Counted from the first letter of the stretch, positions 26,104 to 35,201 are shown. The stretch is 64,000 bases of DNA from CAYMZZ01 sp044463125 (GCA_044463125.1 JBIQMS010000003.1:1-64000); one strand, 5' to 3'. Numbers and translations are program-made. Notes: generated by a model from the sequence alone, not told the origin.

Positions 26104-28968
26104 ATGAATATGAAGAAAAAGATCGTCATGATGTTGTGCGGGATTGGATTTGTACTAATCTCTCATTCCCAAACTATTAAAGGAAAATTGGTGGACCTGG
26201 TCGACAGCCGTCCCCTGGCCGGAGCCACCCTTACCCTCAGTTCAGCCAAAGACTCGCTGAAATCGAAATTCGCGGTTTCTGATTCCTCAGGCGTATTCCG
26301 CTTCGATAACCTGGATTTTGACACCTACTATGTGCAGGTGGCATTTATCGGGTATGAGAAATACCGTCAACTGGCCACTATCAACGATAGCACTCCCAGC
26401 CTTGATCTGGGTACCATCTTTGTACCGAAGACCAGTACGACCATGACGGGCATTACCGTGACCGCTAAAACACCGCCCGCTCAGCAAAAAGGGGATACCA
26501 TTCAATACAACGCAAGTCAGTTTAAAGTGAATCCCGACGCTACTGTGGAAGATTTGGTGAAGAAAGCGCCGGGTATTACCGTAGATCGGGATGGTACTGT
26601 TACCGCTCAGGGCGAACAGGTGCGGAAAGTAACCATCGATGGTCGCGACTTTTTTGGTGATGATGCATCGGCCGCTTTACGTAACCTGCCTGCGGAAATT
26701 GTTGACAAGATACAGGTATTCGACCGCCTGACCGATCAGGCGCAGTTTACCGGTGTTGACGATGGCAACGCACAGAAGGCCATCAATATCGTAACCAAAT
26801 CGGGCATGCAAAACGGTCAGTTCGGCCGCGTTTATGCAGGATATGGTACCGACGACCGCTACAATGCGGGGGGTAATATGAGCTTCTTTAAGAAAGACCG
26901 CCGTATCTCTATTGTAGGTTTGACGAATAACGTAAACCAACAAAACTTCGGCAGTCAGGACCTTTTGGGACTTACCAGCAGTGGTGGTCGTGGCGGTGGT
27001 GGCCGTGGCGGTTGGGGCGGTGGCGGTGGTGGTTTCACCATTGGTCAGCAAAGCGGCATCAGCCGTACCAATGCGCTGGGCATCAACTATTCCGATCGTT
27101 GGGGTAAAAAGATACAGGTAAGCGGTAGCTATTTCTTCAATAATAGCAATCTCAACAACGACCGACTTACGAATAGTCAGAGCCTGGCCAAGCCCGACTC
27201 CATACTCTTTTCAGATGAGAATAGCATCAGCCGGACCAACAACTACAATCACCGGGTGAACTTCCGGATGGAATATGAAATCGATAGCAACAATACCATC
27301 ATCGTAACACCCAACATCAGCTGGCAAAAGAATAAGGCGCGTACCACCACCGATCAGTTGAACTATTATAGCCTGGCCACCGGCCAGTTGAGCGAGTTGC
27401 TGAATTCGCGCAATAGCGTGAACGACGGTGTTAACTTCAACAACAACTTCCTTTACCGCCACCGGTTTGGTAAGCGGGGTCGCACCATATCGTTGAATGT
27501 AAATACCAGCTTCAATAATCGTGATGGGGAAACCTTCCAGGAATCCTACGCCACCTATTTTGGCAGCGGCGGTAAGAACGATACCCTGGAGCAGTACACC
27601 AGCAATATCACCAAAGGTCGCACCGTATCTACCAATATCGTGTACACAGAGCCCATTGGTAAGAAAGGATCTCTGCAGCTCAATTACAATCCTTCCTTCA
27701 CCAGCAATAAAGCCGATCAGGAAACATTCCGCTTTGATAATGTAACCGATAAGTATTCCATATTTGATACCACACTGTCGAACGTATTTGACAATACCTA
27801 CAACCGTCAGAATGCCGGTATAACCTACCGTGTGGGTGATCGGGATATGAACTTTTCAGTGGGCGTAAATTATCAGTCATCCAAACTGGAAAGCGAGCAG
27901 ATATTTCCAAACAGGACCAATATCGACAGAGGATTCCGCAACGTATTGCCCAGTATGTTCTTCCGGATGAAGCTGTCGGCAAAAAGCAATATCCGACTGT
28001 TTTATCGCACTTCTGTGGATCCACCTTCGGTGAACCAGTTGCAGAATGTTATCAATATCACCAATCCTTTGCGGGTGAGTACGGGTAATGCCGAACTGGA
28101 TCAGGAATATACCCATCGCTTTGGTGGCCGTTATACATTTACCAATACACGCCTGGGTCAAAGCTTTTTCGCCAACGTGTTTGCACAGATGACGAACGAC
28201 TATGTTACCAACGCTATTTATACGGCTTTCCAGGATTCAGTGCTGGCACCCGGCATTATCCTTTACCGCGGTTCGCAACTTACCAAGCCCGTGAACCTGG
28301 ATGGATACTGGAGTGTGCGTTCCTTCTTCACCTTTGGTCAGCCCATTAATGCGATCAAATCGAATATCAACCTGAACGCGGGTTTGAGCTATTCTACCAC
28401 GCCGGGTCTGGCCAACGGGGTTAAAACAAAAACCGAAGTATATAACTATAGCGCGGGTGCTGTTATCGCGAGCAATATCAGCGAATATGTTGACTTCAAT
28501 ATTTCCTATAGCGCCAATTTCAACCAAACACGCAACGAGCAACAGCCGCAGTTGAATCAGAACTATGTTACGCAGGTTGCCGGTATGCAATTCAACCTGC
28601 TTTCCAAGTCGGGATGGTTCCTGCAAAACGACCTCAGCAACCAGACCTTTACCGGTCTTACTGAAGGATATAACCCCAGCTTCTGGCTGTGGAATATGGC
28701 TGTTGGTAAGAAAATATTTAAGAACAGGCGGGGCGAGTTGAAAGCTTCTGTATTCGATTTGCTGAAGCAGAACCAGAGTGTGTCGCGTAATGTGAGCGGA
28801 CTGGAAATTGTGGATGAACGCAACACTGTATTGCAACAATATTTCATGCTTACATTCACCTATAGCCTGAAAAACTTTGGAAAAGCAAATACTGGCCGGC
28901 AAAATGGAAACCGCGGAAATTGGGGTGGTCCCGGCGGCCCGGGTGGCGGCCCTCGTCCCAATTTCTAA
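26104..28968 (+). CDS. Outer-membrane beta-barrel family protein
   Basis: 954 residues, third paralogue of the barrel proteins at 5135 and 9249. It has a signal peptide (about 1-23), a carboxypeptidase-regulatory-like domain (about 25-110), a plug-like part with VKKAPGITVDRDGT and IDGRDFFGDD, a Gly-rich insert (about 295-318) and the barrel. A second Gly/Pro-rich run closes the protein (about 938-952). Unlike the other two it is followed 46 bp later by an ECF sigma gene and envelope-stress-like genes, and so probably belongs to a surveillance operon. Confidence 0.88.
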   Translation: MNMKKKIVMMLCGIGFVLISHSQTIKGKLVDLVDSRPLAGATLTLSSAKDSLKSKFAVSDSSGVFRFDNLDFDTYYVQVAFIGYEKYRQLATINDSTPSLDLGTIFVPKTSTTMTGITVTAKTPPAQQKGDTIQYNASQFKVNPDATVEDLVKKAPGITVDRDGTVTAQGEQVRKVTIDGRDFFGDDASAALRNLPAEIVDKIQVFDRLTDQAQFTGVDDGNAQKAINIVTKSGMQNGQFGRVYAGYGTDDRYNAGGNMSFFKKDRRISIVGLTNNVNQQNFGSQDLLGLTSSGGRGGGGRGGWGGGGGGFTIGQQSGISRTNALGINYSDRWGKKIQVSGSYFFNNSNLNNDRLTNSQSLAKPDSILFSDENSISRTNNYNHRVNFRMEYEIDSNNTIIVTPNISWQKNKARTTTDQLNYYSLATGQLSELLNSRNSVNDGVNFNNNFLYRHRFGKRGRTISLNVNTSFNNRDGETFQESYATYFGSGGKNDTLEQYTSNITKGRTVSTNIVYTEPIGKKGSLQLNYNPSFTSNKADQETFRFDNVTDKYSIFDTTLSNVFDNTYNRQNAGITYRVGDRDMNFSVGVNYQSSKLESEQIFPNRTNIDRGFRNVLPSMFFRMKLSAKSNIRLFYRTSVDPPSVNQLQNVINITNPLRVSTGNAELDQEYTHRFGGRYTFTNTRLGQSFFANVFAQMTNDYVTNAIYTAFQDSVLAPGIILYRGSQLTKPVNLDGYWSVRSFFTFGQPINAIKSNINLNAGLSYSTTPGLANGVKTKTEVYNYSAGAVIASNISEYVDFNISYSANFNQTRNEQQPQLNQNYVTQVAGMQFNLLSKSGWFLQNDLSNQTFTGLTEGYNPSFWLWNMAVGKKIFKNRRGELKASVFDLLKQNQSVSRNVSGLEIVDERNTVLQQYFMLTFTYSLKNFGKANTGRQNGNRGNWGGPGGPGGGPRPNF

Positions 28969-29014
28969 GAGAAGAAAGCAAAGGAAAAATTGCGTAATAT
29001 CGTCCCAAGCAAAA

Positions 29015-29611
29015 ATGATCGGCTTGGACGAGAGATTAATGGTGGACCTCCTGAAGCAGGGTGATGAATCGGCCTTCCGTGCGATGGTGGACACCTGGCA
29101 GGATATGGTGTACAACACCGCCCTGGGAATCGTGCAGGTACCAGCCGACGCGGAGGATATTGCCCAGGAAGTGTTTGTACAGGTTTACCAGTCGATCGGT
29201 TCTTTCAAAGGGGATTCGAAGTTCTCCACCTGGCTTTACCGGATTACCGTCACCAAATCGTTGGACCTGGAGAGAAGAAAAAAGCGGAAAAAGCGTTTTG
29301 CTTTTGTGAAGAGTTTGTTTGGTGATGATAACCAGGCACAGGTGCATCCTCCTGATTTTCAACACCCGGGGGTGCAACTGGACAAAAAAGAAGATGCTAC
29401 GGTACTGTTTGGGGCGATTAAGGAACTTCCTGAAAATCAGCGTGTAGCGTTTACGTTGCATAAAGTGGAAGGGCTCAGCTACCAGGAAGTAAGCGATGTG
29501 ATGCAAACGAGCATATCTTCAGTAGAATCGCTGATGCACAGGGCCAAAGTGAATCTGCGTAAAAAGCTGGGTGATTATTACCAGCAGCGAAAAGAAGGCA
29601 AAGGTTTTTGA
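29015..29611 (+). CDS. ECF-type RNA polymerase sigma factor
   Basis: 198 residues from the ATG at 29015 (MIGLDERLMVDLLKQGDESAF); an upstream frame would overlap the barrel gene. Region 2 carries DAEDIAQEVFVQVYQSIGSF (about 44-63) and STWLYRITVTKSLD. Region 4 has LPENQRVAFTLHKVEGLSYQEVSDVM (about 137-162). It would redirect RNA polymerase to a small regulon, probably including its own operon. The next gene is a likely membrane partner, 26 bp downstream. Confidence 0.92.
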   Translation: MIGLDERLMVDLLKQGDESAFRAMVDTWQDMVYNTALGIVQVPADAEDIAQEVFVQVYQSIGSFKGDSKFSTWLYRITVTKSLDLERRKKRKKRFAFVKSLFGDDNQAQVHPPDFQHPGVQLDKKEDATVLFGAIKELPENQRVAFTLHKVEGLSYQEVSDVMQTSISSVESLMHRAKVNLRKKLGDYYQQRKEGKGF

Positions 29612-29637
29612 TTAATAGAACGTCAAATAATGTGTAT

Positions 29638-29976
29638 ATGAAACAAGAATCAAACAGGGAAGAATTTGTGGAGCGGGTGCTTGGCAGCCTTGACGGGCTG
29701 GAACGAGCCAGGCCGGAACCCTGGTTGTACACCCGGATTAAGGGTCGCTTACAGCGCCAGGAATCCGCAGGCTGGGAAAAAATAAGCCAGCTACTGGCCC
29801 GTCCGGTAGTAGCCGTCACCAGCCTCGGGTTGGTTTTGGTGCTGAACCTATTTTTTCTGCTGCAATCCGATAGCCCGGCCAATGGCAATAGCGTGGCCCA
29901 GGGTGAGCAGGTGGTAGATAGCGAATCGCTGATCGCCAGCAGCAGCAGTTTTGACTTTGAAAACTTAACACCCTGA
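29638..29976 (+). CDS. Single-pass membrane protein, possible anti-sigma factor
   Basis: 112 residues from the ATG at 29638; the frame opens upstream at a TTG inside the end of the sigma gene. The N-terminal cytoplasmic part contains ERARPEPWLYTRIKGRL, a block I associate with a Bacteroidota family placed after ECF sigma genes. One membrane helix (about 51-71) is followed by a short Ser-rich periplasmic tail. Position and topology suggest an anti-sigma factor, but no zinc-binding anti-sigma motif is present. Its stop overlaps the next start by 1 nt (TGATG). Confidence 0.75.
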   Translation: MKQESNREEFVERVLGSLDGLERARPEPWLYTRIKGRLQRQESAGWEKISQLLARPVVAVTSLGLVLVLNLFFLLQSDSPANGNSVAQGEQVVDSESLIASSSSFDFENLTP

Positions 29977-30455
29977 TGAGCACCGGAAACAGAAATAAGA
30001 ATCTGCTGGTGATCATCGCCGTGCTTTTTCTGACCAATATTGCTGTGCTGGGTTACTTTTTGTGGTACAAGAAACCAGGACGTGAACAGCATAGCAATAA
30101 CAGGGAAAGAAATGTGGTAGGGGATATGTTGAAGAAAGATGTTGGATTCGACACCGTGCAGATCACCAGCTATCGTGAAATGCGCCAAAAGCAGCAGGAT
30201 GTGCTTCGGCCAATGTTTGATGACATGCGCAAGTCGAAAGACAGCCTTTTTAGTTTGATTGGAAAAGCGCAGCCTGAAGATAGCCTGGTGCAGCAATTGG
30301 CAGGGCAGATTGGGGAAAAGCAAAAAGCCCTGGACCTGCAAACCTTCCGCTATTTTTCTGACCTGCGAAAGCTTTGCCGGCCCGACCAGCAGGCGAAATA
30401 CGATACCCTTATGTCGCGTATGTTTAAGCGGATGGGTCGCAAGGGTGGTAAGTGA
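29976..30455 (+). CDS. Periplasmic CpxP/Spy-like sensor protein
   Basis: 159 residues: an N-terminal membrane anchor (about 9-27), then an all-helical periplasmic domain. Features such as MRQKQQDVLRPMFDDMRKSKDSLF (about 69-92) and LRKLCRPDQQAKYDTLMSRMF near the end match the LTxxQ-like heavy-metal-sensor or CpxP/Spy group. Such proteins bind misfolded proteins or metals and tune an envelope response. The 1-nt overlap with the gene before it suggests translational coupling. Confidence 0.8.
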   Translation: MSTGNRNKNLLVIIAVLFLTNIAVLGYFLWYKKPGREQHSNNRERNVVGDMLKKDVGFDTVQITSYREMRQKQQDVLRPMFDDMRKSKDSLFSLIGKAQPEDSLVQQLAGQIGEKQKALDLQTFRYFSDLRKLCRPDQQAKYDTLMSRMFKRMGRKGGK

Positions 30456-30493
30456 GTTGTTGTAAACAACAAAAGTAAAACTTTCATCACAAT

Positions 30494-30892
30494 ATGAAAC
30501 GCAAATACAGCCTGCTCACGATCTTGTTTCTTACTGCGGGGATCTGGGCCATGGCACAGGGCGGAGGATTCCGCCGTACCGTAGAAGAGAGGGTAAAGAT
30601 GGTGCACGAGAAAATGGAAAGCAGCTTAAGCCTGGATAAGGATAAGCTGACAAAAGTGGACTCGATATTTACGAATTTTTACAAAGCACAGGATAAAGTG
30701 CGTGAAGAAATGATGGGGGGAGGCGAGCGGCCCGACATGCAGGCTATGCGCGCCAAAATGCAACCCCTGATGGAAGCACGCGATAAAGAATTAAAGACCG
30801 TTCTGACAGACGATCAATTCAAAAAGTGGAAGGAAGAAATTGAACCTTCCATGATGCCTCGCCGTGGCAATGGCGGTGGAGGCAGGTCCTGA
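30494..30892 (+). CDS. Secreted Spy-like helical protein
   Basis: 132 residues: signal peptide (about 1-22, ending AMAQ) and a helical body with EERVKMVHEKMESSLSL (about 31-47) and LKTVLTDDQFKKWKEEIEP (about 99-117). The second is the LTDDQ motif of Spy/CpxP-like periplasmic chaperones. It has a Met/Gly-rich loop in the middle and a Gly-rich end. It is the last gene before a terminator and probably forms one operon with the barrel, sigma and membrane genes. Confidence 0.82.
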   Translation: MKRKYSLLTILFLTAGIWAMAQGGGFRRTVEERVKMVHEKMESSLSLDKDKLTKVDSIFTNFYKAQDKVREEMMGGGERPDMQAMRAKMQPLMEARDKELKTVLTDDQFKKWKEEIEPSMMPRRGNGGGGRS

Positions 30893-30923
30893 TCGATTTT
30901 TTGGGTTAATGGTAGTTAACACC

Positions 30924-30954
30924 GACCCGGATGCTTCTGCACCGGGTCTTTTTT
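30924..30954 (+). terminator. Intrinsic terminator of the sigma operon
   Basis: Arms GACCCGG (30924-30930) and CCGGGTC (30942-30948) with an 11-nt loop are followed by a run of six T. It lies 32 bp after the Spy-like gene. Its T-run overlaps the stop codon of the convergent response-regulator gene. Confidence 0.85.
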
Positions 30955-31708
30955 ATTCCCCCATCCAGGCTTTGAAGGCCGCTACATTTTCCTGACTGAT
31001 AATCACTTCTTCCGACACGGCAGGCTCCAGATCAATCTGCAACTTACTCTTTGGATAAGCTCTTATTTTACGTATCGCATTCTGGTTTACCAGGTATTTG
31101 CGGTTTACGCGGTAAAACTGGGCAGGGTCTACCTGTTTCTCTATTTCGGCCAGGGATTCATCCAGTATATACTTTTGTCCCTTCGTATCCACCAGGCAAA
31201 CCAGTTTATGCGTGGCATAGAAATAAGCGAGTTCATCCGTACGCAGACTTACATAATCCGCTCCCCGCTTTATCAAGAAGCGCTTTTTAAATGTTTGAGA
31301 TGCCGGCTGCTGATGCCATTGCAGCAATTGCTGTAAATGTTGCGCGAAATGCTGGCGTAGCATTTCGTATTTACCAAGTGCCGCCTCCAGCTTTTCCTGC
31401 TTAATCGGTTTAAGCAGGTAGTCGATACTATTACATTCAAATGCCTCCTGCCAGAATTCATCGTAGGCGGTGGTAAAGATAACCGGACAGGTGAGCGATA
31501 CCTGCTCAAATATGCGAAAGGATATACCATCGCTAAGTTGAATGTCCATAAAAATGAGATCGGGCTGCCCGTTCGATTTCAGCCATTGCACCGATTCATC
31601 AACGCTTCCCAGCACTGCCAGCACCTGGGCTTGTGGCTGGCATCGTAACAGCGCTTTCTGCAATTTTTGCGATGCGGGCTTTTCGTCTTCAATGATCAAT
31701 ACCTGCAT
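30953..31708 (-). CDS. LytTR response regulator
   Basis: 251 residues. A receiver domain (about 1-118) has the acidic pocket IEDEK and a phosphoacceptor Asp in LIFMDIQLSDG (about 55). A LytTR DNA-binding domain (about 140-250) follows, with KRFLIKRGADYVSLRTDELAYF and the late VNRKYLVNQNAI. The gene lies 1 nt after the kinase, in the same operon, so the two form a two-component pair. Regulated genes are unknown. Confidence 0.93.
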   Translation of the reverse strand: MQVLIIEDEKPASQKLQKALLRCQPQAQVLAVLGSVDESVQWLKSNGQPDLIFMDIQLSDGISFRIFEQVSLTCPVIFTTAYDEFWQEAFECNSIDYLLKPIKQEKLEAALGKYEMLRQHFAQHLQQLLQWHQQPASQTFKKRFLIKRGADYVSLRTDELAYFYATHKLVCLVDTKGQKYILDESLAEIEKQVDPAQFYRVNRKYLVNQNAIRKIRAYPKSKLQIDLEPAVSEEVIISQENVAAFKAWMGE

Positions 31709-31709
31709 A

Positions 31710-32789
31710 TCAGTCTATTTTTAACAGCGGTAAATGCACCTGAAATTTTTCTTCATCGGCCTTCACCACAATTTGCCGGTCGCTAGTAAGCCGATAACGC
31801 CTGTCCAGATTATCCAGGCCAATGCGCGATGACTCTCTTAATAGATTCTTCTTTCGGATCGGATTACTGACGATCAACTCATCTTCCAACAGCCGGATAG
31901 AAAACTGCATAGGTCGGTTGTCGCTAAACTCATTGTGTTTGATCGCGTTTTCCAACAATACCTGCAAAGAAATGGGTGGTATCAGGTATTGATCCATCGC
32001 GCTGGCAGGGATTGTTGAATCCAGCAACACGGCATCTTCAAACCTGATTTTCAGCAACGAGAAATATTGTTGTAAGAACTGGTATTCTTCCTGAAGCAGC
32101 ACCAGCTCCTTTCCTTTGTTCTGCAATATGTAGCGATAAACGTCTGCCAGGTTTTCATTAAAGAGTCGCGCCTTGGCGGGTTTTTCTTCAATCAGGTGAG
32201 AGAGGGTATTGAGTGAGTTGAAAATAAAATGCGGGTCGATCTGGTTTTTGAGCGCTTCCAGTTCCGCCTCCACTTTCGCCTTTTCCAGTTGGGCATTTCG
32301 CAGCATTTCTTCTTCCGTCTCTTTCACTAAAAAAACCGTTTCATACACGTGCGTGATGAAGACCACGCAAATCATGATGATAAGAGCGGATGTAAGTATC
32401 ACATTCCAGTTGATGAAACCTTCTTCAAAAAGATGATACCAACCCACGAGCAATATAACGCTCACGGGTACGGTGTAGAAAATAATGGTAAACAAAAGGG
32501 CCAGAATCTTTTGAACAGGTCGCTTATGCCAGTCGAAATAGCTGCGCAGGGAAAAGAAAAGGGAACGATTTCCCTGCCAAACCAGGAAGGCGATCCCAAT
32601 AGTGTACAGGAAGCTCAGCTTGATTTCCCAGTTATTGAAATTCCGCATATTGATCATACCTGTGGCCAGGGGTATTACAATGCCGAATACGGGTATCAAT
32701 ACCAGCCGAAAGGCGATATCGTTCGGACGAAAATTGGTTATCCCCCCCTTCGTCGGACTGCTGCTCGTATTGGTCGGTTCTTTTTCCAC
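31710..32789 (-). CDS. LytS-type sensor histidine kinase
   Basis: 359 residues. Four membrane helices (about 26-45, 58-73, 96-117 and 130-150) are joined to a coiled coil. The His-kinase domain has the phosphoacceptor motif QIDPHFIFNSLN (His187) and an ATP-binding part with ENAIKH and a late IGLDNLDRRY. The membrane domain has no known ligand-binding fold. It phosphorylates the LytTR regulator encoded just downstream. Confidence 0.92.
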   Translation of the reverse strand: MEKEPTNTSSSPTKGGITNFRPNDIAFRLVLIPVFGIVIPLATGMINMRNFNNWEIKLSFLYTIGIAFLVWQGNRSLFFSLRSYFDWHKRPVQKILALLFTIIFYTVPVSVILLVGWYHLFEEGFINWNVILTSALIIMICVVFITHVYETVFLVKETEEEMLRNAQLEKAKVEAELEALKNQIDPHFIFNSLNTLSHLIEEKPAKARLFNENLADVYRYILQNKGKELVLLQEEYQFLQQYFSLLKIRFEDAVLLDSTIPASAMDQYLIPPISLQVLLENAIKHNEFSDNRPMQFSIRLLEDELIVSNPIRKKNLLRESSRIGLDNLDRRYRLTSDRQIVVKADEEKFQVHLPLLKID

Positions 32790-32907
32790 TTTCGGTTACT
32801 CAGGCTTTGCCGGGGAAAAATTAGGCAATAGTTTAGACATACGCTATCTGTTTCTGACGAAGCAGAAATAGCGATGGATCTGATTTGTAACCAAAACTGT
32901 AATTATT

Positions 32908-33342
32908 ATGGACTTCAACACAATCAATTGGCTGGCTATTCTGGTAGCGGGCATTTCGGCTTTTGTACTCGGTGGCGTATGGTATTCACCACTTTTATTC
33001 GGCAATGCCTGGATGCGGGAAAACAAGTTGACGCTGGAAGATGTGAAGAAAGGGAATGCCGCGAAAATCTATGGCTGGGCCTTTATTCTATCGCTGATTA
33101 TGGCGGCCAATCTCGGAATGTTCCTGGCTGATTCCCCCGCTGAATGTACCGGCAATTGCGCGCAAAAGACCGATATAAGCTGGGGTGCCATTGCCGGATT
33201 TCTGGCGGGCATCTGGGCTTTTTGTGGTCTTGCGATTGTAGCCCTTTTTGAGCAGCGTTCTGCTCGTTACATTTTCATCAACGGCTGCTATCTCCTGCTC
33301 GCACTCACCCTGATGGGGGCTATCATCGGATTATGGCGCTGA
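32908..33342 (+). CDS. DUF1761 membrane protein
   Basis: 144 residues with four hydrophobic segments. The opening INWLAILVAGISAFVLGGVWYSPLLFG is the DUF1761 signature. The function of this small inner-membrane family is unknown. It starts after the divergent kinase gene and heads a run of small genes. Confidence 0.87.
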   Translation: MDFNTINWLAILVAGISAFVLGGVWYSPLLFGNAWMRENKLTLEDVKKGNAAKIYGWAFILSLIMAANLGMFLADSPAECTGNCAQKTDISWGAIAGFLAGIWAFCGLAIVALFEQRSARYIFINGCYLLLALTLMGAIIGLWR

Positions 33343-33405
33343 CCTGATTAAGTGAGATGCAGCTATTCCCCGCATCTGGCTGCCTTGAATCAAAAGCATT
33401 TCGCC

Positions 33406-33627
33406 ATGAAAAAATTGCTGATATGCCTGTTGCTCCCGCTACTTGCATTAATGAGCGGCCAGGCTTTGCAGGCACAACGACCCTGCTCCGATAGCATGGC
33501 TATCCGACGATTGAGTTTTTTCCGACTCTCGAAAGATAAAGTGCGGCAATTGGGTGAAATTTCAAAGGATGATGGCAGGACATGGATCAGGGAGTATGAT
33601 TTGGAATACCGTCGTAGAAAAGATTAA
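33406..33627 (+). pseudogene. Internally deleted secreted protein (DUF1579-like end)
   Basis: The 73-residue frame joins a good signal peptide (MKKLLICLLLPLLALMSGQA) and an early PCSDS segment directly to SKDKVRQLGEISKDDGRTW and EYDLEYRRRK. In the related secreted DUF1579-like family the latter is the C-terminal end of a protein of about 160 residues. The body appears missing, with the reading frame kept. It could be a true small protein, but a deletion remnant seems likelier. The next gene is damaged in a similar way. Confidence 0.55.
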
Positions 33628-33662
33628 TCAAAATATTAGTTGAACCACTAACACGAACTCCT

Positions 33663-34014
33663 ATGCAACACTGGGATCGCTTCATGGTTCGCATTAATGT
33701 GAAAGCTTCTGTCCAGGATCTTTATGCGGCCTGGTCCACCAGAAAGGGAATGGAGTATTGGTTTTTACGACAATCTTCATTTTCAGTTTGGCAAAGCCGG
33801 CCGCTGCACAGTGCGCATTTACCAGGAGCTGGGCGAAACCCTGGTAGAGCTGACGCAGGACCAGATTCCCGACGATGACCTGGGCCGCATGACCTGGCAT
33901 GTGGGTTGCAAAAACGGCTGGACCTTCTATCTGGCCAACCTGAAATCACTCTATGAAGGCGGTATTGATCTCCGCAATAAAAATATGAACTTGCAGGAAA
34001 TGATGAATTCATGA
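33663..34014 (+). pseudogene. Broken SRPBCC (AHSA1-like) gene
   Basis: The first part (from 33663) reads MQHWDRFMVRINVKASVQDL and AWSTRKGMEYWFLR in one frame. From about 33770 the family sequence resumes one frame over: HFQFGKAGRCTVRIYQELGE, then GWTFYLANLKSLYEGGIDLR to the stop at 34014. About 45-50 residues of the usual SRPBCC middle are missing at the junction. So a deletion that also shifted the frame removed the ligand-pocket centre. The product should be inactive. Confidence 0.75.
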
Positions 34015-34076
34015 TACAGGTTTTACTTAACTTACCAGGAACTTTTTTTCTCTAAGAACAGCACAAAAACTATTGT

Positions 34077-34541
34077 ATGACATCGGGTGCCAGTACAGTA
34101 AACGAATACCTGTCGGAATTGCCTGAGGAAAGGCAGAAAGCCATCGACAAATTGAGGAAAGTGGTGAAGAAAAATCTGCCTAAGGGCTTTCAGGAAACCA
34201 TGAACTATGGCATGATAGGGTATGTGGTACCGCACAAAATTTTTCCGGCCGGCTATCATTGCGATCCCAAACAACCGCTGCCCTTCATGAATATTGCATC
34301 CCAGAAAAATTTTATCGCCATTTACCACATGGGGCTCTACTCTATTCCTTCTCTCTTAAAATGGTTTACCGACGCCTATGCCAAAGCAGGAGTGGGTAAA
34401 CTCGATATGGGTAAAAGCTGTATCCGCTTCAAGAAGCCGGAGAATATTCCCTTTGCGTTGATTGGAGAGCTGGCTTCCAAACTCAGCGTTGCGGACTGGA
34501 TTGAGTTTTACCAGTCCAACCTGAGTTCCCGAAAAAAATGA
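34077..34541 (+). CDS. DUF1801 protein
   Basis: 154 residues. The block LPEERQKAIDKLRKVVKKNL (about 15-34), MNYGMIGYVVP and GKSCIRFKKPENIP (about 104-117) match the DUF1801 fold, which is related to the iron-chaperone-like YdhG/frataxin-like proteins. No specific activity is known. It has no signal peptide. A hairpin follows the stop directly. Confidence 0.85.
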   Translation: MTSGASTVNEYLSELPEERQKAIDKLRKVVKKNLPKGFQETMNYGMIGYVVPHKIFPAGYHCDPKQPLPFMNIASQKNFIAIYHMGLYSIPSLLKWFTDAYAKAGVGKLDMGKSCIRFKKPENIPFALIGELASKLSVADWIEFYQSNLSSRKK

Positions 34542-34569
34542 ACCCCTGCTCAGGGAGCAGGGGTTGCTG
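34541..34569 (-). terminator. Terminator between convergent genes
   Basis: Arms AACCCCTGCT (34541-34550) and AGCAGGGGTT (34556-34565) enclose a 5-nt loop. On the minus strand the stem is followed by CATTTTTTTC. It therefore mainly terminates the DUF1579 gene at 34584; the stem also abuts the stop of the DUF1801 gene. Confidence 0.75.
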
Positions 34570-34583
34570 AAGAGAGGGTTGAC

Positions 34584-35156
34584 TTATTTTTTCCGGGTTA
34601 GAGTCAGTTCCATATTCTTGAATTCCTTGCCATCTATCACGGTAAACATTTCCATTACCTGCTTGTTGTCGTCCACAATACGAAAGGTTTCGCGCATTTC
34701 CATGTCTTTACCTGTCATGGGATCGGTGGCTTTACCTTTGAAGGTGATGGTTTTGGTTCCGGGGTCCCATTTGCCTTCCATAATCATTACACCTGTACCC
34801 ATATTATCGACCCAGGTACTAACAAAAACTTTCTTGGCATTATCATAAGCCAGCACACCGATGCCCTCGAAGGGCATACCAAAGAAGTTGCCCGTATGGC
34901 GCGATTCGGAATAGCGGCCCCCCATCAACGATTTAGTGACGCAAGTGGCTTTCGACTGGGTGCCTTCGGCACCGGGTTCCATCCAGTGCGTAATTTCTTC
35001 GTCCCATTCTCCATCCCAACTTGCCATCATTTTATGCATGGCTCCGGGCTCCATATACTCTTGCCAGGCTTTCATTTGTTCCTCGGTTTGTCCGTTTACC
35101 TGCAAACAGACTACCATACCCAGCAGGGCAATTGCGGTTAGCTTGATGAATTTCAT
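34584..35156 (-). CDS. Secreted DUF1579 protein
   Basis: 190 residues. A signal peptide (about 1-22, ending VNGQ) precedes the DUF1579 domain. Markers are GAMHKMMASWDGEWDEEITHW (about 38-58), SLMGGRYSESRHTG (about 75-88) and GVLAYDNAKKVFVSTWVDN (about 99-117). These beta-barrel-like proteins are exported and uncharacterised. A near-consensus promoter (35173-35201) lies just upstream. Confidence 0.87.
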   Translation of the reverse strand: MKFIKLTAIALLGMVVCLQVNGQTEEQMKAWQEYMEPGAMHKMMASWDGEWDEEITHWMEPGAEGTQSKATCVTKSLMGGRYSESRHTGNFFGMPFEGIGVLAYDNAKKVFVSTWVDNMGTGVMIMEGKWDPGTKTITFKGKATDPMTGKDMEMRETFRIVDDNKQVMEMFTVIDGKEFKNMELTLTRKK

Positions 35157-35172
35157 AACAGATAATTTTTTT

Positions 35173-35201
35173 AAAAGGTACGATTAAGAAAATTTCGGCA
35201 A
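35173..35201 (-). promoter_or_regulatory. Promoter of the DUF1579 gene
   Basis: On the minus strand TTG (35201-35199), an 18-nt spacer and TACCTTTT (35180-35173) resemble the Bacteroidota promoter, with one mismatch in the -7 box. The ATG lies 17 nt further on. Confidence 0.5.

Noticed and set aside
28877..29014. Earlier start for the ECF sigma gene
   Set aside because: It would overlap the barrel gene by about 90 bp and adds residues unlike any sigma factor.
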